Shown: positions 26,098 to 38,206 of the stretch, piece after piece | Layout: the number at the start of each line of letters is the position of its first letter | How positions within the stretch are numbered: the stretch's first letter is position 1 | Origin: Poecilobothrus nobilitatus | Lineage: Eukaryota; Arthropoda; Insecta; Diptera; Dolichopodidae | Direction: 5' to 3' | Assembly: GCA_947095535.1 (NCBI GenBank) | Contig: OX352774.1 | Location: 117,059,996-117,123,995 of the forward strand | Length of the DNA stretch: 64,000 bases | Notes under the pieces: model-generated | Told to the model about the DNA's origin: nothing | Databases searched by the model: none | What the model saw: the letters and a program-made list of their open reading frames with translations, nothing else | Made by a program: the position numbers and the translations under genes

Positions 26098-27280
26098 AAC
26101 ATATCTAAATAGGGATTTTTTGAAGGGCTTCTTTGAGTGTACTACATAAAAGCATTCTAAACACTACCATTTGCGAGTTTGTGACTACCTAATTAAAATC
26201 ATTCTCAATAATCTCAATTCTCATATACAGAGAATACATACACAATTTTGAATCTAAACAAATATTGCTAGGTACTAATGTGGTACTTGAGATAATGTGG
26301 TATTTGAGAATATAGAGTTTCATTCTCAAATACTTTTAATATTTAGAAATGTTGCCCGTACAGTTGGAATTTGTTAAATTTGAAATTATCTGTTGTTAAG
26401 TTAAAATTATTAGTTGTTAAATGTTGCGTGAATAAGTCGTACCTATTTAAACATTTTGTGAATTTTTATTTGTGAAATAGGATTACTCGTTAGGTAGTGG
26501 TTATTAAATTTAAAATGAATAGTGTGGTGATGTATTCGTATTATAATAATAATAATGGTAATAATAATAATAATTTTAAAAACATTGAACGTGTTTGAAC
26601 GCTTTTATTTGATTGTTTTATGTTTAGTTTTTTTTCGTGTTTATTATTGCAAAATACAAAGTAATATAATATGTAATCTCAAATACTTTTACGTACAAGT
26701 AGTTGCACTTGTATGTATTTAAATGTTTGCAACAAATTAGTGTAATAATTACAATTTACAATTTTATGTTCGTAATGGTTGACACTACATAAATAAGTTG
26801 TTTCACGACATTAAGTTTCTTATGAAACCTATCTTTAGTTAAAATTTTGTTACTATGATGGAGCAGCTTCTACGGTATAGAAGTTCTGTAAATAAACAAA
26901 CGGATGGACAAAACAAAATTAATAAGCGAATATTTCAAAAATTTTTCAAATGTTCAAAAGTGAATGAAAAATGTTCGCTTATCAAAATTGAAAACAATTT
27001 ATTCTCTAACTTTAAATATACCGACATTAACAGTCTGCTACAAATGCTACCATTGCCACTATGGAACTTCTATACTGTCGTTGATTTCATTTAGTTTTTA
27101 CAATTAAAATTAAATCTCAAAATAATAATCCTTAAAGGATATTTTGTTAGAATATTATAACTAATATATAAATTGAATTCTCTATGAACCATTACCGAAA
27201 TCTTTGTATCTCAACATATAGTACCTGTGTTAGGATTCTTCAAATTTAACTAATCAATTTTATTTTCTTCTTTATTTCTT
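26098..27280. other. AT-rich intron with a family 3 fragment
   Basis: About 26850-26960 resembles family 3 in its reverse direction (TACGGTATAGAAGTTCTGTA, AAACGGATGGACAAA, TTAATAAGCGAATATTTC). The 79-codon frame there is not a gene. A small AATAATAATAATGG tract lies near 26545. The rest shows nothing. Confidence 0.5.
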
Positions 27281-28910
27281 TATACCCGTACGATAGGATC
27301 GGGTATAATAAAATTACTCCTCCGTTTGTAACACCTCGAAATAAGCGAGCTAGATATACCTTCAAAGGTATGGATCTGATCAGAAAAAAATTCTAAGACT
27401 TTTGAGCCATGTCCGTCCGTCCGTCCGTCCGTCAGCACGCTAACTCAAAAACTAAGAAAGCTAGAATCTTGAAGTTTACACAAAATATTTTAGGAATAAT
27501 TTATAGGTTCCCTATTTTTTTGGTTGAGTTTGGACCAAGCCTTAGGGTAGCTCTCGAACACCTAACTTTTAGATCCCCACATTTTTTTTTGCAATAGAGC
27601 TATAAAATTTTAACTACTGATAGATCTCACAAAAATATTAATTTTATTTTTAATAACTTTTTTTTGTAGCCCCACCCGTTACGGAGAAACAGCTCGCCAA
27701 AGGTTCAAAAAAGCTCTATATTTAAATTGTTATAGCACAAGTTGTATAAAGTATATCTTCATTTTGAAAACGCCAAACGATTACTACTTTTATTAGCTTT
27801 AAAAGTATATATACAATAAATATAATTTTGTGGCATACGGTGTCTTAATTTACCGTAATGTGAAACTAAAATTTTGCAAAATCCTTCAACCCTTCTATCT
27901 TTTAAACGGTTTAAGTTGGAAACTTGAAATTTTGACAGAGGTTATATCTTTGAAAATAAGTATGAGTCATTTCAGAAATTTTTTTTGTATCACCCCCCGT
28001 TTAGGAGCTGTAAGGGGTCAAAAACTGAAAATTTCCTATTTTTAAACACCTGTAACTTTAACACTTGTTAAAATTTTTTTGAAGTAATACACAAAAATTA
28101 AAGCTCCAACATTATACTCTTATTTTTGTTAACAACTTTTTTTAATAATATAGGGTTACTTTATAATTGACGAAAGTGTTACTTGATTTTTTCAAATTTT
28201 CTAACAAATTTCTTTAACGAATTTTTTCCATTTTGTTTTACTCGATAATTTGAAATTGTTGAGGATATAATACGTAGTACATAAAAATGTAAATAAATAA
28301 ACAACATAACGGTTGCTTGAAGAATTTTTATTTATATGATATTAATATATATACATACTTACATAATATCATGTTTATTTACATATCGTATATGTCACTG
28401 GTGAATGAATGATAAGAGTATAGATGTATGTTATATAGCGCCGTATTTACATACATATATGTATGTATTTTATTGTACTTATAAGAAATTATTCTATGAG
28501 TGGAAATATTTTTAAAGAAATATTGGTAATATACTTATAACAATAAAAATATACTATGTACGCATTAATATAATATAATATTTAAAATTATATTTACTAT
28601 TTTGTACTAAGTAAATTTAATATACATTTACCGCTTAGTATTAAATGGTACTATATCATATTTGAAAAAGTTTTGGATTGATAATCGTTATGTGGAAGGT
28701 TAGAATCTGCTTTTGAAGAATGTACATATAAACATATAGTTTGAATATATGTATAACCCATAGTTCTAGAAATTATAAAATTCACCCAAATTATTTTAAA
28801 ATACTAAAATATTAAAAAAATAATATTGTGAGCAGAGTGACAGGCTGTGAACATACTAACGGTTCGTACGGGTATCTAAGAGTTGACAAAGGCAACTGTA
28901 TTCTTCCTCG
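27281..28910 (+). mobile_element. Family 1 hairpin/GTCY element, copy B (1.63 kb)
   Basis: This copy has both ends. The left end starts TATACCCGTACGATAGGATC and can fold into a hairpin, because TATACCCG is answered by CGGGTATA. A GTCCGTCCGTCCGTCCGTC tract follows at about 27411-27432. The right end carries TCGTACGGGTAT, the inverse of the left start, and closes GTATTCTTCCTCG. T-runs flank both ends. It inserted only 36 bp upstream of a cyclase exon. Open frames at 27409-27597 and 27830-28045 are accidental. Confidence 0.88.
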
Positions 28911-28946
28911 TTTTTTTCCAAATTTAAAAAAAAAAATATTTTTTAG

Positions 28947-29087
28947 ACGAGTTCATATATCAGAAGCAACATTAAAATGTTTGAATGAAGCATATGAAGT
29001 TGAACCTGGTAATGGTGCTAGTCGTGACAATTATTTAAAAGATATGAGTATTAAAACATATTTTATAAAAAGGAGTGAACCATTAAG
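28947..29087 (+). CDS. Ac78C: Adenylyl cyclase exon e: end of C1
   Basis: The acceptor TTTTTTAG (28939-28946) and donor AG|GTAAGT are clear. The first base completes the Gly codon begun at 13405-13406. The product GRVHISEATLKCLNEAYEVE, then a Gly/Asn/Arg stretch and YLKDMSIKTYFIKRSEPLR, ends the C1a catalytic fold in standard cyclase fashion. The frame stays open upstream through the acceptor into the repeat (to 28828), so the Met there is not a start. The whole polypyrimidine region is squeezed into the 36 bp left after the family 1 insertion. Confidence 0.93.
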
Positions 29088-29461
29088 GTAAGTTTATAAT
29101 TTTCTAAATATATATTCTTTAACAACTAACCTATGTTTTAAATCATTCGTTATGTAAATCACCATCCAATACCAAAAACTCAATAATCCTTATCGTTTAG
29201 AAAAAAAAAACAAAAAAAACCAAAAATAACCCTATCATATTAACTTTTTAAATCTATATTTAATTTATTAGATATCCTTTAAAATGAGATGTGATGAATC
29301 TACATGAGATTTTCAAAAAATGATTTATAACATTATTTAGTATAATATATTAATAATATGTATTTATTGTAAATGCTCTTTAAAATTCATTCATTATTAA
29401 AAAACAATTTAATTTCTTGTCTAATCTCTATTTTTTTTTACATTTAATTTTATCCTCTTAG

Positions 29462-30077
29462 ACTATTTAGAAGATTTGGTACAAGAAGCGAACGTAAAAC
29501 CAAAAAATGTGGAACACAAATGATAAATGGTGGAACACAAAATGAAAATAATTCAAAATATTTTTCATCAAAAATACTTGGAGACCAAAAACAGCAAAAA
29601 CAAGAATTACAATATCAGAATAGCATTGAAAATTATGAGATTTCAACAACAGGATCTGGAACTCCTCAATATACCGCAAATATAACAGAAACAACAACAA
29701 CAACTGAAACTACTGTACCACTATCAAAAATAACTACAAATTCAAATAAACAACAACATCAAACTATTATTGGAATTGATCATATTAATAATGGCGATGA
29801 TAATAGTTTTGGTAAAAATGGTAATACTAAAGATATAATTAATGATGGAAGTCTTAAAATAGCATCAGCAATTGCAAGTACTGATGGTAGTAATGATGTT
29901 ATACGTCGTAATATAAATAATAGTAAAAATGATATTGTTATGGAAGATGAGGATGACGATGATGATGATGTTAATGGTCTTGAAAGTAGTGGTATTGGTA
30001 CAGCTGAAGATAGTGTTGGTACAATACAAGAAGATGAACCAACAACTGAATGGACACCAGAAATACCATTTAGAAAT
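29462..30077 (+). CDS. Ac78C: Adenylyl cyclase exon f: C1b linker
   Basis: Begins after CCTCTTAG and ends at AAT|GTAAAT. It encodes about 205 residues of low-complexity, hydrophilic linker: LFRRFGTRSERKTKKC, then Gln/Asn/Thr-rich sequence, then an acidic run (MEDEDDDDDDVNG) and TTEWTPEIPFRN. The last part matches the WTPELPF element that precedes the second half of animal cyclases. CAA, ACA and GAT triplet runs give the homopolymers, as in many fly proteins. The donor (GTAAAT) is weaker than the GTAAGT used elsewhere in the gene, and the frame remains open beyond it into transposon sequence until 30647. Confidence 0.88.
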
Positions 30078-30147
30078 GTAAATTTAAAAATTTATATATA
30101 TATAATTTTTTTTTTTGGTTTCTTTTATCATAGTGACAAAATTTTAA

Positions 30148-30600
30148 GTAAAGGGTGTTCAAAATTAAGGTATCATTTTGATTTTGCCGCCATTTTTTTT
30201 CTACCTGGAATTTTTATAAGAGGTTTCTTTAGGTATATTCTAAATACATTCCGGTTAGTTAATATGGAACGTTACACGAAGGAACAACGTGTTTTTGTTA
30301 TTACAACATTTTTTGAAAATGGTAAAAGTTTTCAAGATGTAATTAGGAAATTTCGAACAAAATTTGGTAAAGAAAATGCTCCAACAAATCGTGCCATCAA
30401 GCTGATGGTTGATAAATTTCTAGAAACTGGATCTGTTCTTGATAACAGAGGCAACATTTATCAACGTAGTGGCCGTTCAACCGAGAATGTAGCAGCTGTG
30501 AGCAGAAGTGTTGAAGAAGATCCAAAAACTTCCATTTGTCATCGTTCGCAGCAATTAAACATCAAACCATCCATAATCCATGTCAAATATGACAAAAAAT
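30148..30600 (+). pseudogene. Truncated DNA-transposon protein, HTH domain only
   Basis: From the ATG at 30264 the product starts MERYTKEQRVFVITTFFENG and continues with FRTKFGKENAPTNRAIKLMV and SVEEDPKTSICHRSQQLNI. This N-terminal helix-turn-helix region (DUF4817-like) precedes a DDE domain in a common insect Tc1/mariner-related group. Here the DDE part is missing and the sequence decays after about 30588. Upstream, GGGTGTTCAAAATTAAGG at about 30153 probably marks the element end. It lies in the intron between cyclase exons f and g. Confidence 0.8.
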
Positions 30601-31225
30601 TTTACTTTTATAGTATTTATGAGTTTTCTTATAAATATGAGTTTTAGTATTTTCATTTAAGTTTTCTTTTTTTTTCTTAAATTGAAACTTAACAGTTTAA
30701 ACCAATTGCATTTGTTTAAAAATTTATGTATTTAAGGAATTACTTTATAGTTTCAACAATAAATCATTTTACAACAAATAGATAAATTAAGCATCCTATG
30801 TTTAAAAATAGGTTTAAAAGATCTGAACGTTTGATTATATTCCTTTCATTAAATTGTTTATTTTATTGAAGTATTCGTAGCAAAGCAACAATTCTACATC
30901 TTAAATTTGATTTTCATTACACGTGTATCAATAGTCCCAATTATTCTACATAATATATTTAAGACTTTTTATGACACAGCAAACCATTTTCAACATAATA
31001 TGATACTCCTTCCTAATCCCATTCGTTTTAATATAGTTATTATTATAAAATTTCACAGTAGTGCTCCAAAGTAAAAGAAATGTCCTTTTATGAAAAGGAC
31101 ATATTATCAATTTTTTTAATTTATATTTAAATAAAACTAAGCACAAAATATCCATACTAACCTTTTTAAATAATGAAAAAAAAAATTATTAATTATTTCG
31201 TTTTTTATGATGCGGCTATTTTTAG
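30601..31225. other. AT-rich intron sequence
   Basis: No gene or repeat recognised. It ends in ATTTTTAG, the acceptor at 31225. Confidence 0.5.
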
Positions 31226-31345
31226 CTCAACGAACCAGAAGATGATCTAAATCGATCTGATTCATTTATGGTTGGCGGGAATGGTATTGATACAATCAAA
31301 CAACAACGAGTTGTATATCGTGATTCAATAAGTGCAGCTGAAGAG
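31226..31345 (+). CDS. Ac78C: Adenylyl cyclase exon g: C1b linker
   Basis: Forty codons, phase 0 on both sides, TTTTTAG acceptor and GAG|GTAAAA donor. The product LNEPEDDLNRSDSFMVGGNG, then IDTIKQQRVVYRDSISAAEE, continues the cytoplasmic linker. The join gives PEIPFRNLNEPEDD, in keeping with the PFxN-L pattern of other cyclases. Linker sequences vary, so the evidence is the splice phase, the open frame and the position rather than strong similarity. Confidence 0.8.
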
Positions 31346-32201
31346 GTAAAATTTAAAAAAAAAAATTTTTAATTATGCATATTTTATTATTTATTTGATT
31401 ATTTAATACGCGTCGATTATATTTAAGTAAAAGTCAGTGATTTGCAATTTTTCTATCACGAATTTGAAATAGAAAGAGAATTTAAATTGTTTACGATTGA
31501 TTGTTATTGTGTACGATTGATTGTTAGCAATGAAAGCCCTATTTCTATTTCTCAATCAACGAACCTATGTGACATGTTCGAAGTAATAATTTGACTTATG
31601 GATAGTTGGTTGGAAACTTCTAAATTTTTGTAGCCTCTTCTTAGTGAATAATTGTAGACAAATTTTGAATAAACGTAATAAATTTTTGAAAGTCCATGGG
31701 AATATAAATAAATATATGTTCTTTTCTCAAATATACCATTTTAATTTATTTTTATTTTGTAAAATTTTATGTCCTCCGTTTACCATTTGAAGCAAATTTT
31801 TTTTATTTTAAATTAATAATAAAAATAAAAATAAAAATTATATTTAATTGAAAATGATTGAATAATACGTGAATATTTTTAATAATATTTCTACTTCACG
31901 GTAGAATTTGAAATCGATTATGATTTGCCAGATTTCGATTATAACAAATTTCAATTTGTTGATTCATTTTAGTTTTTATAATATTTGATATAATTTGCAC
32001 GTATTTCATTTTATTTTTCTATTTTTTTATTTATCGAATTATATAATTTATTTATATAAATATATTATGTGTATTATTAATATTATATATTACATAACAA
32101 AATAAAAATCAACTTTTTATATCTAACCACAATTGGTTTAATATTTAAACGCCTAAAAACATGCAATCTTTTATAAAAAAAAATATAGCTCTTGTTAAAT
32201 T
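31346..32201. other. AT-rich intron sequence
   Basis: Nothing recognised apart from short AT-rich simple repeats. Confidence 0.5.
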
Positions 32202-32212
32202 TATCCTGCATA

Positions 32213-32493
32213 GGGGCTTCGGTAGCCTAGTGGGTAGGCGTGTGGCGTATTAACCGAAGGAGTGTGGGTTCGATCCCTGCACAGGTCGTAAGTGTTTTTT
32301 TCTTTACATACTCCCCTTACGACTAAATATAATGTAAATATATAGTATATAATATAAACAAAATAAATAATATTAGTATATAATTTAATAATAGTATAAA
32401 AAAAAACCTATAATGGCCTTAGTAGCCGATGGTTCAATAATATTGCATTACATTAATGTATGTAATATTAATATAAATAAATAAATAAATAAA
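32213..32493 (+). mobile_element. tRNA-derived SINE, family A, complete
   Basis: The head GGGGCTTCGGTAGCCTAGTG contains an A box (TAGCCTAGTGGG). The B box (GGTTCGATCCC) lies at 32267-32277. The body ends in an AT-rich tail (AAATAAATAAATAAA). An 11-bp target duplication TATCCTGCATA flanks it at 32202-32212 and 32494-32504. The head keeps both internal polymerase III promoter boxes. A second, interrupted copy is at 49438-52182. Confidence 0.92.
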
Positions 32494-33121
32494 TATCCTG
32501 CATACAAATTTTGAAATTAATTTTTTTTTACGAGTAGCTCTATTTAAATGGTTTTAATTGCCTACATTTTTCAATAAATTAAATAGAACATTATATCCAA
32601 GAACCAAAATATATAACTGCAACTTCAAATATGAGACCGCAGTAGAGGAATTTGAAATCTAATTGATATTGAATTTCATTTAATTGAAAGTAGACTACTT
32701 TAAAAGGATTAAATATACATTTATTAAATTTAATAATTCTTACTGCATATGAATAGATATTTTTTTTACAAATATTTTATTGAATTTGATCAAACCAACT
32801 GCTAAATTTTCTAATTAAACTTTTAATTGCAAACGGATAAACTTATCAAATACACACATTTCTACTACTGCTTCGTTTTAAATATATATAAGATTTTTTT
32901 TGTTCCTTTAAGAAAAATAAAAACAACCAAACAAAAAGGAGAACACTTGAAAAAAAAATTTTTTTTTAAATATTGCAGTTTTATATATCAAAAATATTTT
33001 AGAAAGGATGTAGTTCCCATCCATTTGTGAGTATTTTAAATAAAATTATTTTTATTGAATAATTACTAAAAATTCTTAACATTATGAAGTTTTTAAAGAA
33101 TAATCCAAATAAATGGAGTGA

Positions 33122-33316
33122 TTTTTTTTTTTTTTTAGTACATTTCTCTGTCATATAAATGTGAACAGGAAATTACACAGCCTTTCCTTTTCAGGCGTGG
33201 CTGTAAATGTCGTACGGAGGGATAACTCTTACGACGTGTGTGGGATTCGAATTCACAGCCCCTCGGTGTTTAGAGCGTATTTTATACACTCTTACCCACT
33301 AGGTCACCGAGGCCCC
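33122..33316 (-). mobile_element. tRNA-derived SINE, family B
   Basis: On the minus strand the head GGGGCCTCGGTGACCTAGTG contains the A box (TGACCTAGTGGG). The B box is AATTCGAATCCC, and the body includes GGAAAGGCTGTGTAATTTCC. It ends in a poly(A) tail (T-run at 33122-33138). It is related to family A in the head but has a different body. Confidence 0.85.
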
Positions 33317-33469
33317 TAAATGATTATAATTGAAAGTCTTCTTTTAAATGGACAAATAATTCAAATATTCAATAGACGAATTTTAATTCAATTACAGACC
33401 TTTTTTTTTAAATAAATCATTAATATTACCATTATTAAAATAATATTTAAATTGAAATTTATTTTACAG

Positions 33470-33609
33470 ATTGATGAATTTATTGATCAAAATATACAAA
33501 TAAATTCAAATAAAGAAATACGTCAAGAATATTTATATTATTGGACATTAAAATTTAAAAATCCCGATCAAGAACAGAAATTTTGTGAATTACGTGAAGA
33601 TATGTTCAG
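33470..33609 (+). CDS. Ac78C: Adenylyl cyclase exon h: end of linker before membrane domain 2
   Basis: The acceptor is TTTTACAG and the donor AG|GTAAGT. The product IDEFIDQNIQINSNKEIRQE, then WTLKFKNPDQEQKFCELRED and MFR, matches the segment that leads into the second membrane domain of animal cyclases (pattern R.E....L.FK...E.K+...D+.F+SN). It starts in phase 0 and ends with two bases of an Arg codon completed at 37487. The gap between is 3.9 kb and contains family 1 copy C. Confidence 0.9.
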
Positions 33610-35064
33610 GTAAGTTTTTTTTTTTTCTTTTTTTGTAAATCTAATTTAGCTTCTATTAAGTAGAATTCTTGTAGTTTTATTTCAAAGGTTTTTATTTCAA
33701 CAGATTTAATTATCAGACATTATTTATTTGTACTAAACTTCAATGCTTTTTCCTATACGTCTGTCAAGTTTATGTGCTTCAAATTAGTCGAGTTCACAAA
33801 GTAGTTTATAATTTTGCTATGATGACATCATATTTTAAAGAAACCAATGGTACTTATATATCAATTCCTATATATATATATAAATATATATACACATATA
33901 TAGGAATTTTCTTAGGAAAATACATTAATTCCGTTTTCTATAACGAAATACCTGTCAGGAAAATTTTATGTTTATGTTTAATTTTAAATTCTTAATTTTT
34001 TTTTTTATGTTTTTCATGTCAATTATACAATTTTAATTTAAATATTTTAAATTCAATTAAGTTCAATTAAAATACATATTTAATTAAATTAAAATTTGCC
34101 AATTAAAAAGAAAAAGAAAAAAAAAAGTGAATTTTAATGAATTTTAATTAAGTTTTCTATAATTTATTTGTGATTCGTTGATTTCATTTTTAATTTTTCT
34201 TTTTAACCTTTTTATTGACATAACATACATACATACATCTATACTTAAAAGTAAATTTGAAATTCACATAAGTCTCATTATTACACCATTATATTAGATT
34301 TAAATAATTTTAATTTAATGAAAAATAAAGAAAACCCACTTTTAATTATCCGTGAGTGGGTGGTACCAATTCCTTTTGGAACCTATGTTAACTTTATTAT
34401 TAATGGAACACAAAGAAAAAACACAAAGCTTTAAATCGGATTTGGATTAGGTGGATCTGGTAGACTGTTTTAATTAATTTTAGTTTTACTTTAAAACGCA
34501 AATAATTATTTTTTAATTGATTGTTAGGTATGAGTATTCTCCATTTTAATTAATATTAGAATTTCATTAAGATTATATAGAATTTAATTTAACTTTTAAT
34601 GAATTTTTTTTTTTCTTATTAAAAATTTATGTTTAAATATTCTGCGTTTTTTGTTTTTTTTGTTTTTTTTTAAACTCTTCCTATTATTTCGGGAACTCTG
34701 TTTTTTGTTGTCAATGTAAATTTTGTTTTTGTAATTTAAATAAATCAACGGTGACAAGGAAGTTTGAAATAAAGATTGTCTCCTCCCGAATTTATAGTTT
34801 GTTTTTTAATAATTGAAATTTGTTTATTGTATTAAAGGTATGATAAAGCTAAGGCTCTATTTACTCTTGTCTTGTCACTCTATTTTCGCTGATGTTTTTT
34901 AAATATCAAATAGTAAAATGATAATAATATCGATAATCTAATATATGTATGTGTATCAGAATAGTGTTTTGTTATTTTAGCGTTGACAAATTAGATTTAA
35001 AATAATAACTCTGGATAAACTCTTTAGAATTTTATCTGTTTATAGTTAGGTAGGTAGATAGATA
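33610..35064. other. AT-rich intron sequence
   Basis: No gene or repeat end was recognised. Short TA- and T-rich simple repeats occur at about 33855-33905 and 34640-34675. Confidence 0.5.
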
Positions 35065-35362
35065 GGGGCTGCAGATGCATACCTAGGCCAGTTTCGGTGC
35101 ATTGTGATACCCTGGATAAATATTTAAATCAATGGATGCTTCTTACAAAGCGATGTAAATTTGTGAAGTCCACCTCCGACAGATCGAAAAGTTTGTTTAA
35201 GAAAAATTTCTCCATAAACTTTCTTCTTTTTAAAGCAAGATCTGGGCATTCACACAGATAAAACATTGATTTCTCTTCCTCTTCATCTTTGCAGCTTCTG
35301 CAAAGATCATGTGAGGGAAATCCTAGCCTCCTGGCATGTCCACCAATCGTATAATAACCTGT
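35065..35362 (-). mobile_element. Non-LTR retrotransposon C-terminal fragment
   Basis: The minus strand encodes GYYTIGGHARRLGFPSHD, then LCRSCKDEEEEKSMFYLCEC and PDLALKRRKFM. This is the region after RNase H in LOA/I/R1-like LINEs, with the cysteine-rich knuckle C-x2-C...C-x-C (usually ...H-x4-C.CP). There is one stop near the end and no other part of the element. Confidence 0.75.
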
Positions 35363-35787
35363 AAAAACGTTTGTTTACAGTTAAGTTGCATGTACTAACC
35401 ATTATATTCTACTAAAACTTCAAATATTTTTTGTTATAATTTTCAAATTTAAAAAAATAAAAATACTTTGAATTGTTTAATATTGTTACGACTGCCACTT
35501 CATTTTAAATCATTATTCATATTTATAATATTTAAATTGTCTTTAATATAAATTTATATTTAAAAAAAATGATATCCTTGAGAAAAAAATCTATAACATC
35601 TATGTCCTTTTTAGCACAAATACAACTAATACAATAGATACACATGTAATATGTATATAAGCAAATATTGCTATATATATATAAATATTATTATCTATAA
35701 ATCGAATAGGAAAAATAAAAATTCTCTTTAATGTTACGATTGAATGGTTGTTTAATAGGGTATAGACGTTTTTCTTTTTGTTCTTTT

Positions 35788-37356
35788 TATACCCGTACGA
35801 TAGGATCGGGTATAATAAAATTACTCCTCCGTTTGTAACACCTCGAAATAAGTGAGCTAGATATACCTTCAAAGGTATGGATCGGATCAGAAAAAAATTC
35901 TAAGACTTTTGAGCCATGTCCGTCCGTCCGTCCGTCAGCACGCTAACTCAAAAACTAAGAAAGCTAGAATCTTGAAATTTACACAAAATATTTTGGGAGT
36001 AATTTGTAGGTTCCCTATTTTTTTTGGTTGAGTTTGGACCAAGCCTTAGGGTAGCTCTCGAACACCTAACTTTTAGATCCCCACATTTTTTTTGCAATAG
36101 AGCTATGAAATTTTAACTACTGATAGATCTCACAAAAATATTAATTTTATTTTTAATAACTTTTTTTTGTAGCCCCACCTGTTACGGAGCTACAGCTTCC
36201 CAAAAGTTCAAAAAAGCTCTATATTTAAATTGTTATAGCACAAGTTGTATTAGGTATATCTTCATTTTGAAAACACCAAACGATTACTACTTTCATTAGC
36301 TTTAAAAGTATATATACAATAAATATATATTTTTGGCACACGGTGTCTTAATTTACCGTTATGCGAAACTCAAATTTTGCAAAATTCTTTAACCCTTCCA
36401 TCTTCTAAACGGTTAAAGTTGGAAACTTGAAATTTTGACAGAAGTTAGATCTTTGAAAATTAGTATGAGTCATTTCAGAAATTTTTTTTGTATCACCCCC
36501 CGTTTAGGAGCTGTAAGGCGTCAAAAACTGAAAATTTTCTATTTTTAAGCACCTGTAACTTGAACACCTGTTAAAATTTTTTTGAATTAATACACAAAAA
36601 TTAAAGCTTCAACATTATACTCTTATTTCTGTTAACAACTTTTTTTAATAATATAGGGTTACTTTATAATTGACGAAAGTGTTAGTTGATTTTTTCAAAT
36701 TTTCGAACAAATTTCTTTAAAACGAATTTTTTCCATTTTGTTTTACTCGATAATTTGAAATTGTTGAGGATATAATACGTAGTACATAAAAATGTAAATA
36801 AATAAACAACATAACGGTTGCTTGAAGAATTTTTATTTATATGATATTAATATATATACATACTTATATAATATCATGCTTATTTACATATCGTATATGT
36901 CACTGGTGAATGAATGATAAGAGTATATATGTATATTATATAGCGCCGTATTTACATACATATATGTATTTTATTGCACTTATAAGAAATTATTCTGTCA
37001 ATGGAATATTTAAATATAATATAATATTTAAAATTATATTTACTATTTTGTACTAAGTAAATTTAATATACATTTACCGCTTAGTATTAAATGGTACTAT
37101 ATAATATTTGAAAAAGTTTTGGATTGATAATCGTTATGTGAAAGGTTAGAATCTGCTTTCGAAGAATGTACATATAAACATATAGTTTGAATATATGTAC
37201 AACCCATAGTTCTAGAAATTATAAAATTCACCCAAATTATTTTAAAATACTAAAATATTAAAGAAATAATATTGTGAGCAGAGTGACAGGCTGTTAACAT
37301 ACTAACGGTTCGTACGGGTATCTAAGAGTTGACAAAGTCAACTGTATTCTTCCTCG
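35788..37356 (+). mobile_element. Family 1 hairpin/GTCY element, copy C (1.57 kb)
   Basis: Nearly the same sequence and orientation as copy B from end to end, including the left hairpin, the GTCCGTCCGTCCGTC tract at about 35919-35937 and the closing ATTCTTCCTCG. It differs by small deletions, for example near 36960-37010. It lies in a T-rich context 130 bp upstream of a cyclase exon. Confidence 0.88.
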
Positions 37357-37486
37357 TTTTTTTGTATTTTAAAGATTTTTTTATTCAAAATAAGTTATTT
37401 TAGATTTAGATTTTTATTAATAAATTTTTATTTTAGTAAAAAAATGCAAAATAGGTATAAATTAAATTTTTTTCTTTATATTACAG

Positions 37487-37641
37487 ATCAAATATGTTAT
37501 GTATTTTTGTTATCTGGATATTTATTGTATTGTGTCAAGCAATCATCATACAAAAATGTACATATTTAATAATTTGTTTAGCAATTGGTACATTACTGCT
37601 AACAGCTGGATGTATTTTAGTTATGGCTGAAGAATTTTCTA
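37487..37641 (+). CDS. Ac78C: Adenylyl cyclase exon i: first helices of membrane domain 2
   Basis: The acceptor is TATTACAG and the donor A|GTAAGT. The product continues the Arg codon into SNMLCIFVIWIFIVLCQAII, then a short polar turn (QKC) and YLIICLAIGTLLLTAGCILV, ending MAEEFS. It thus has two hydrophobic helices, as expected for the start of the second six-helix domain, and SNM-C matches the SN.+C signature of the family. It leaves with one base of a split codon. I could not find the following exon: the apparent match at 38140 is antisense LINE sequence. Confidence 0.9.
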
Positions 37642-37827
37642 GTAAGTAAATGTTAATAACATAAATAATAAATTAATATAAAATAAAAATAATTAGAAAA
37701 ATAAAAGAATGCTAAGAATATTTAATATAAATGAATGAAGAATATATAAAATGACTGATCCTTTACGATATTAACTACACTTGAACAAGGTTCAAAAGGA
37801 CTAAGAACATAAATAAAGATTTAAGTA

Positions 37828-38206
37828 TGTAAGGGTCATTTATTTCTTTCGACCACCTTTTCATAAAATTCAACATGGAATTAGCTTTATTAATAAAGAA
37901 TTTAATAGTCAATGAATGTAAGTTTATTGTTAAAGAGAACTGCTAAATCATTGATTTATGTCTGTTTAGTGTTTATTCATTAACTATGAATCAAATGAAT
38001 AATTTGTGAATAGATGATTTGAACTACAGGCTTATGTAACAGATGCACATTTAGCAACATTTAACACTTAGGTTATTCGATAAACACCCAATTTTAAAAA
38101 GTATTTAGATCCTTCTAAAGAAGTAAAATATCATTTTCAGTGGAAATAGTCTTAACAATTTTCATATCATTAGCATACCTAACAATTTTTCAATGTTTAT
38201 TTTCTT
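37828..38206 (-). mobile_element. Antisense reverse transcriptase fragment (jockey-like)
   Basis: The minus strand reads YANDMKIVKTISTENDILL, a mutated YADD region. Pieces matching LNTFLNWVFIENLSLNVAKC follow, and then INKANSMLNFMKRWSKEIND. The order and phrases match the copy at 57577-59640. Frames are broken. The plus-strand frame starting at 38140 looks like a membrane helix following a CAG acceptor but is the reverse of this reverse transcriptase. Confidence 0.85.

Noticed and set aside
28828..28946. Met-initiated extension upstream of cyclase exon e
   Set aside because: The added residues come from the end of a family 1 repeat and the acceptor tract. The exon is joined by splicing to 13406 with a matching split Gly codon.
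32213..32300. tRNA gene with A and B boxes
   Set aside because: It is the head of a SINE with body, AT-rich tail and target duplication. The acceptor stem is not complementary.
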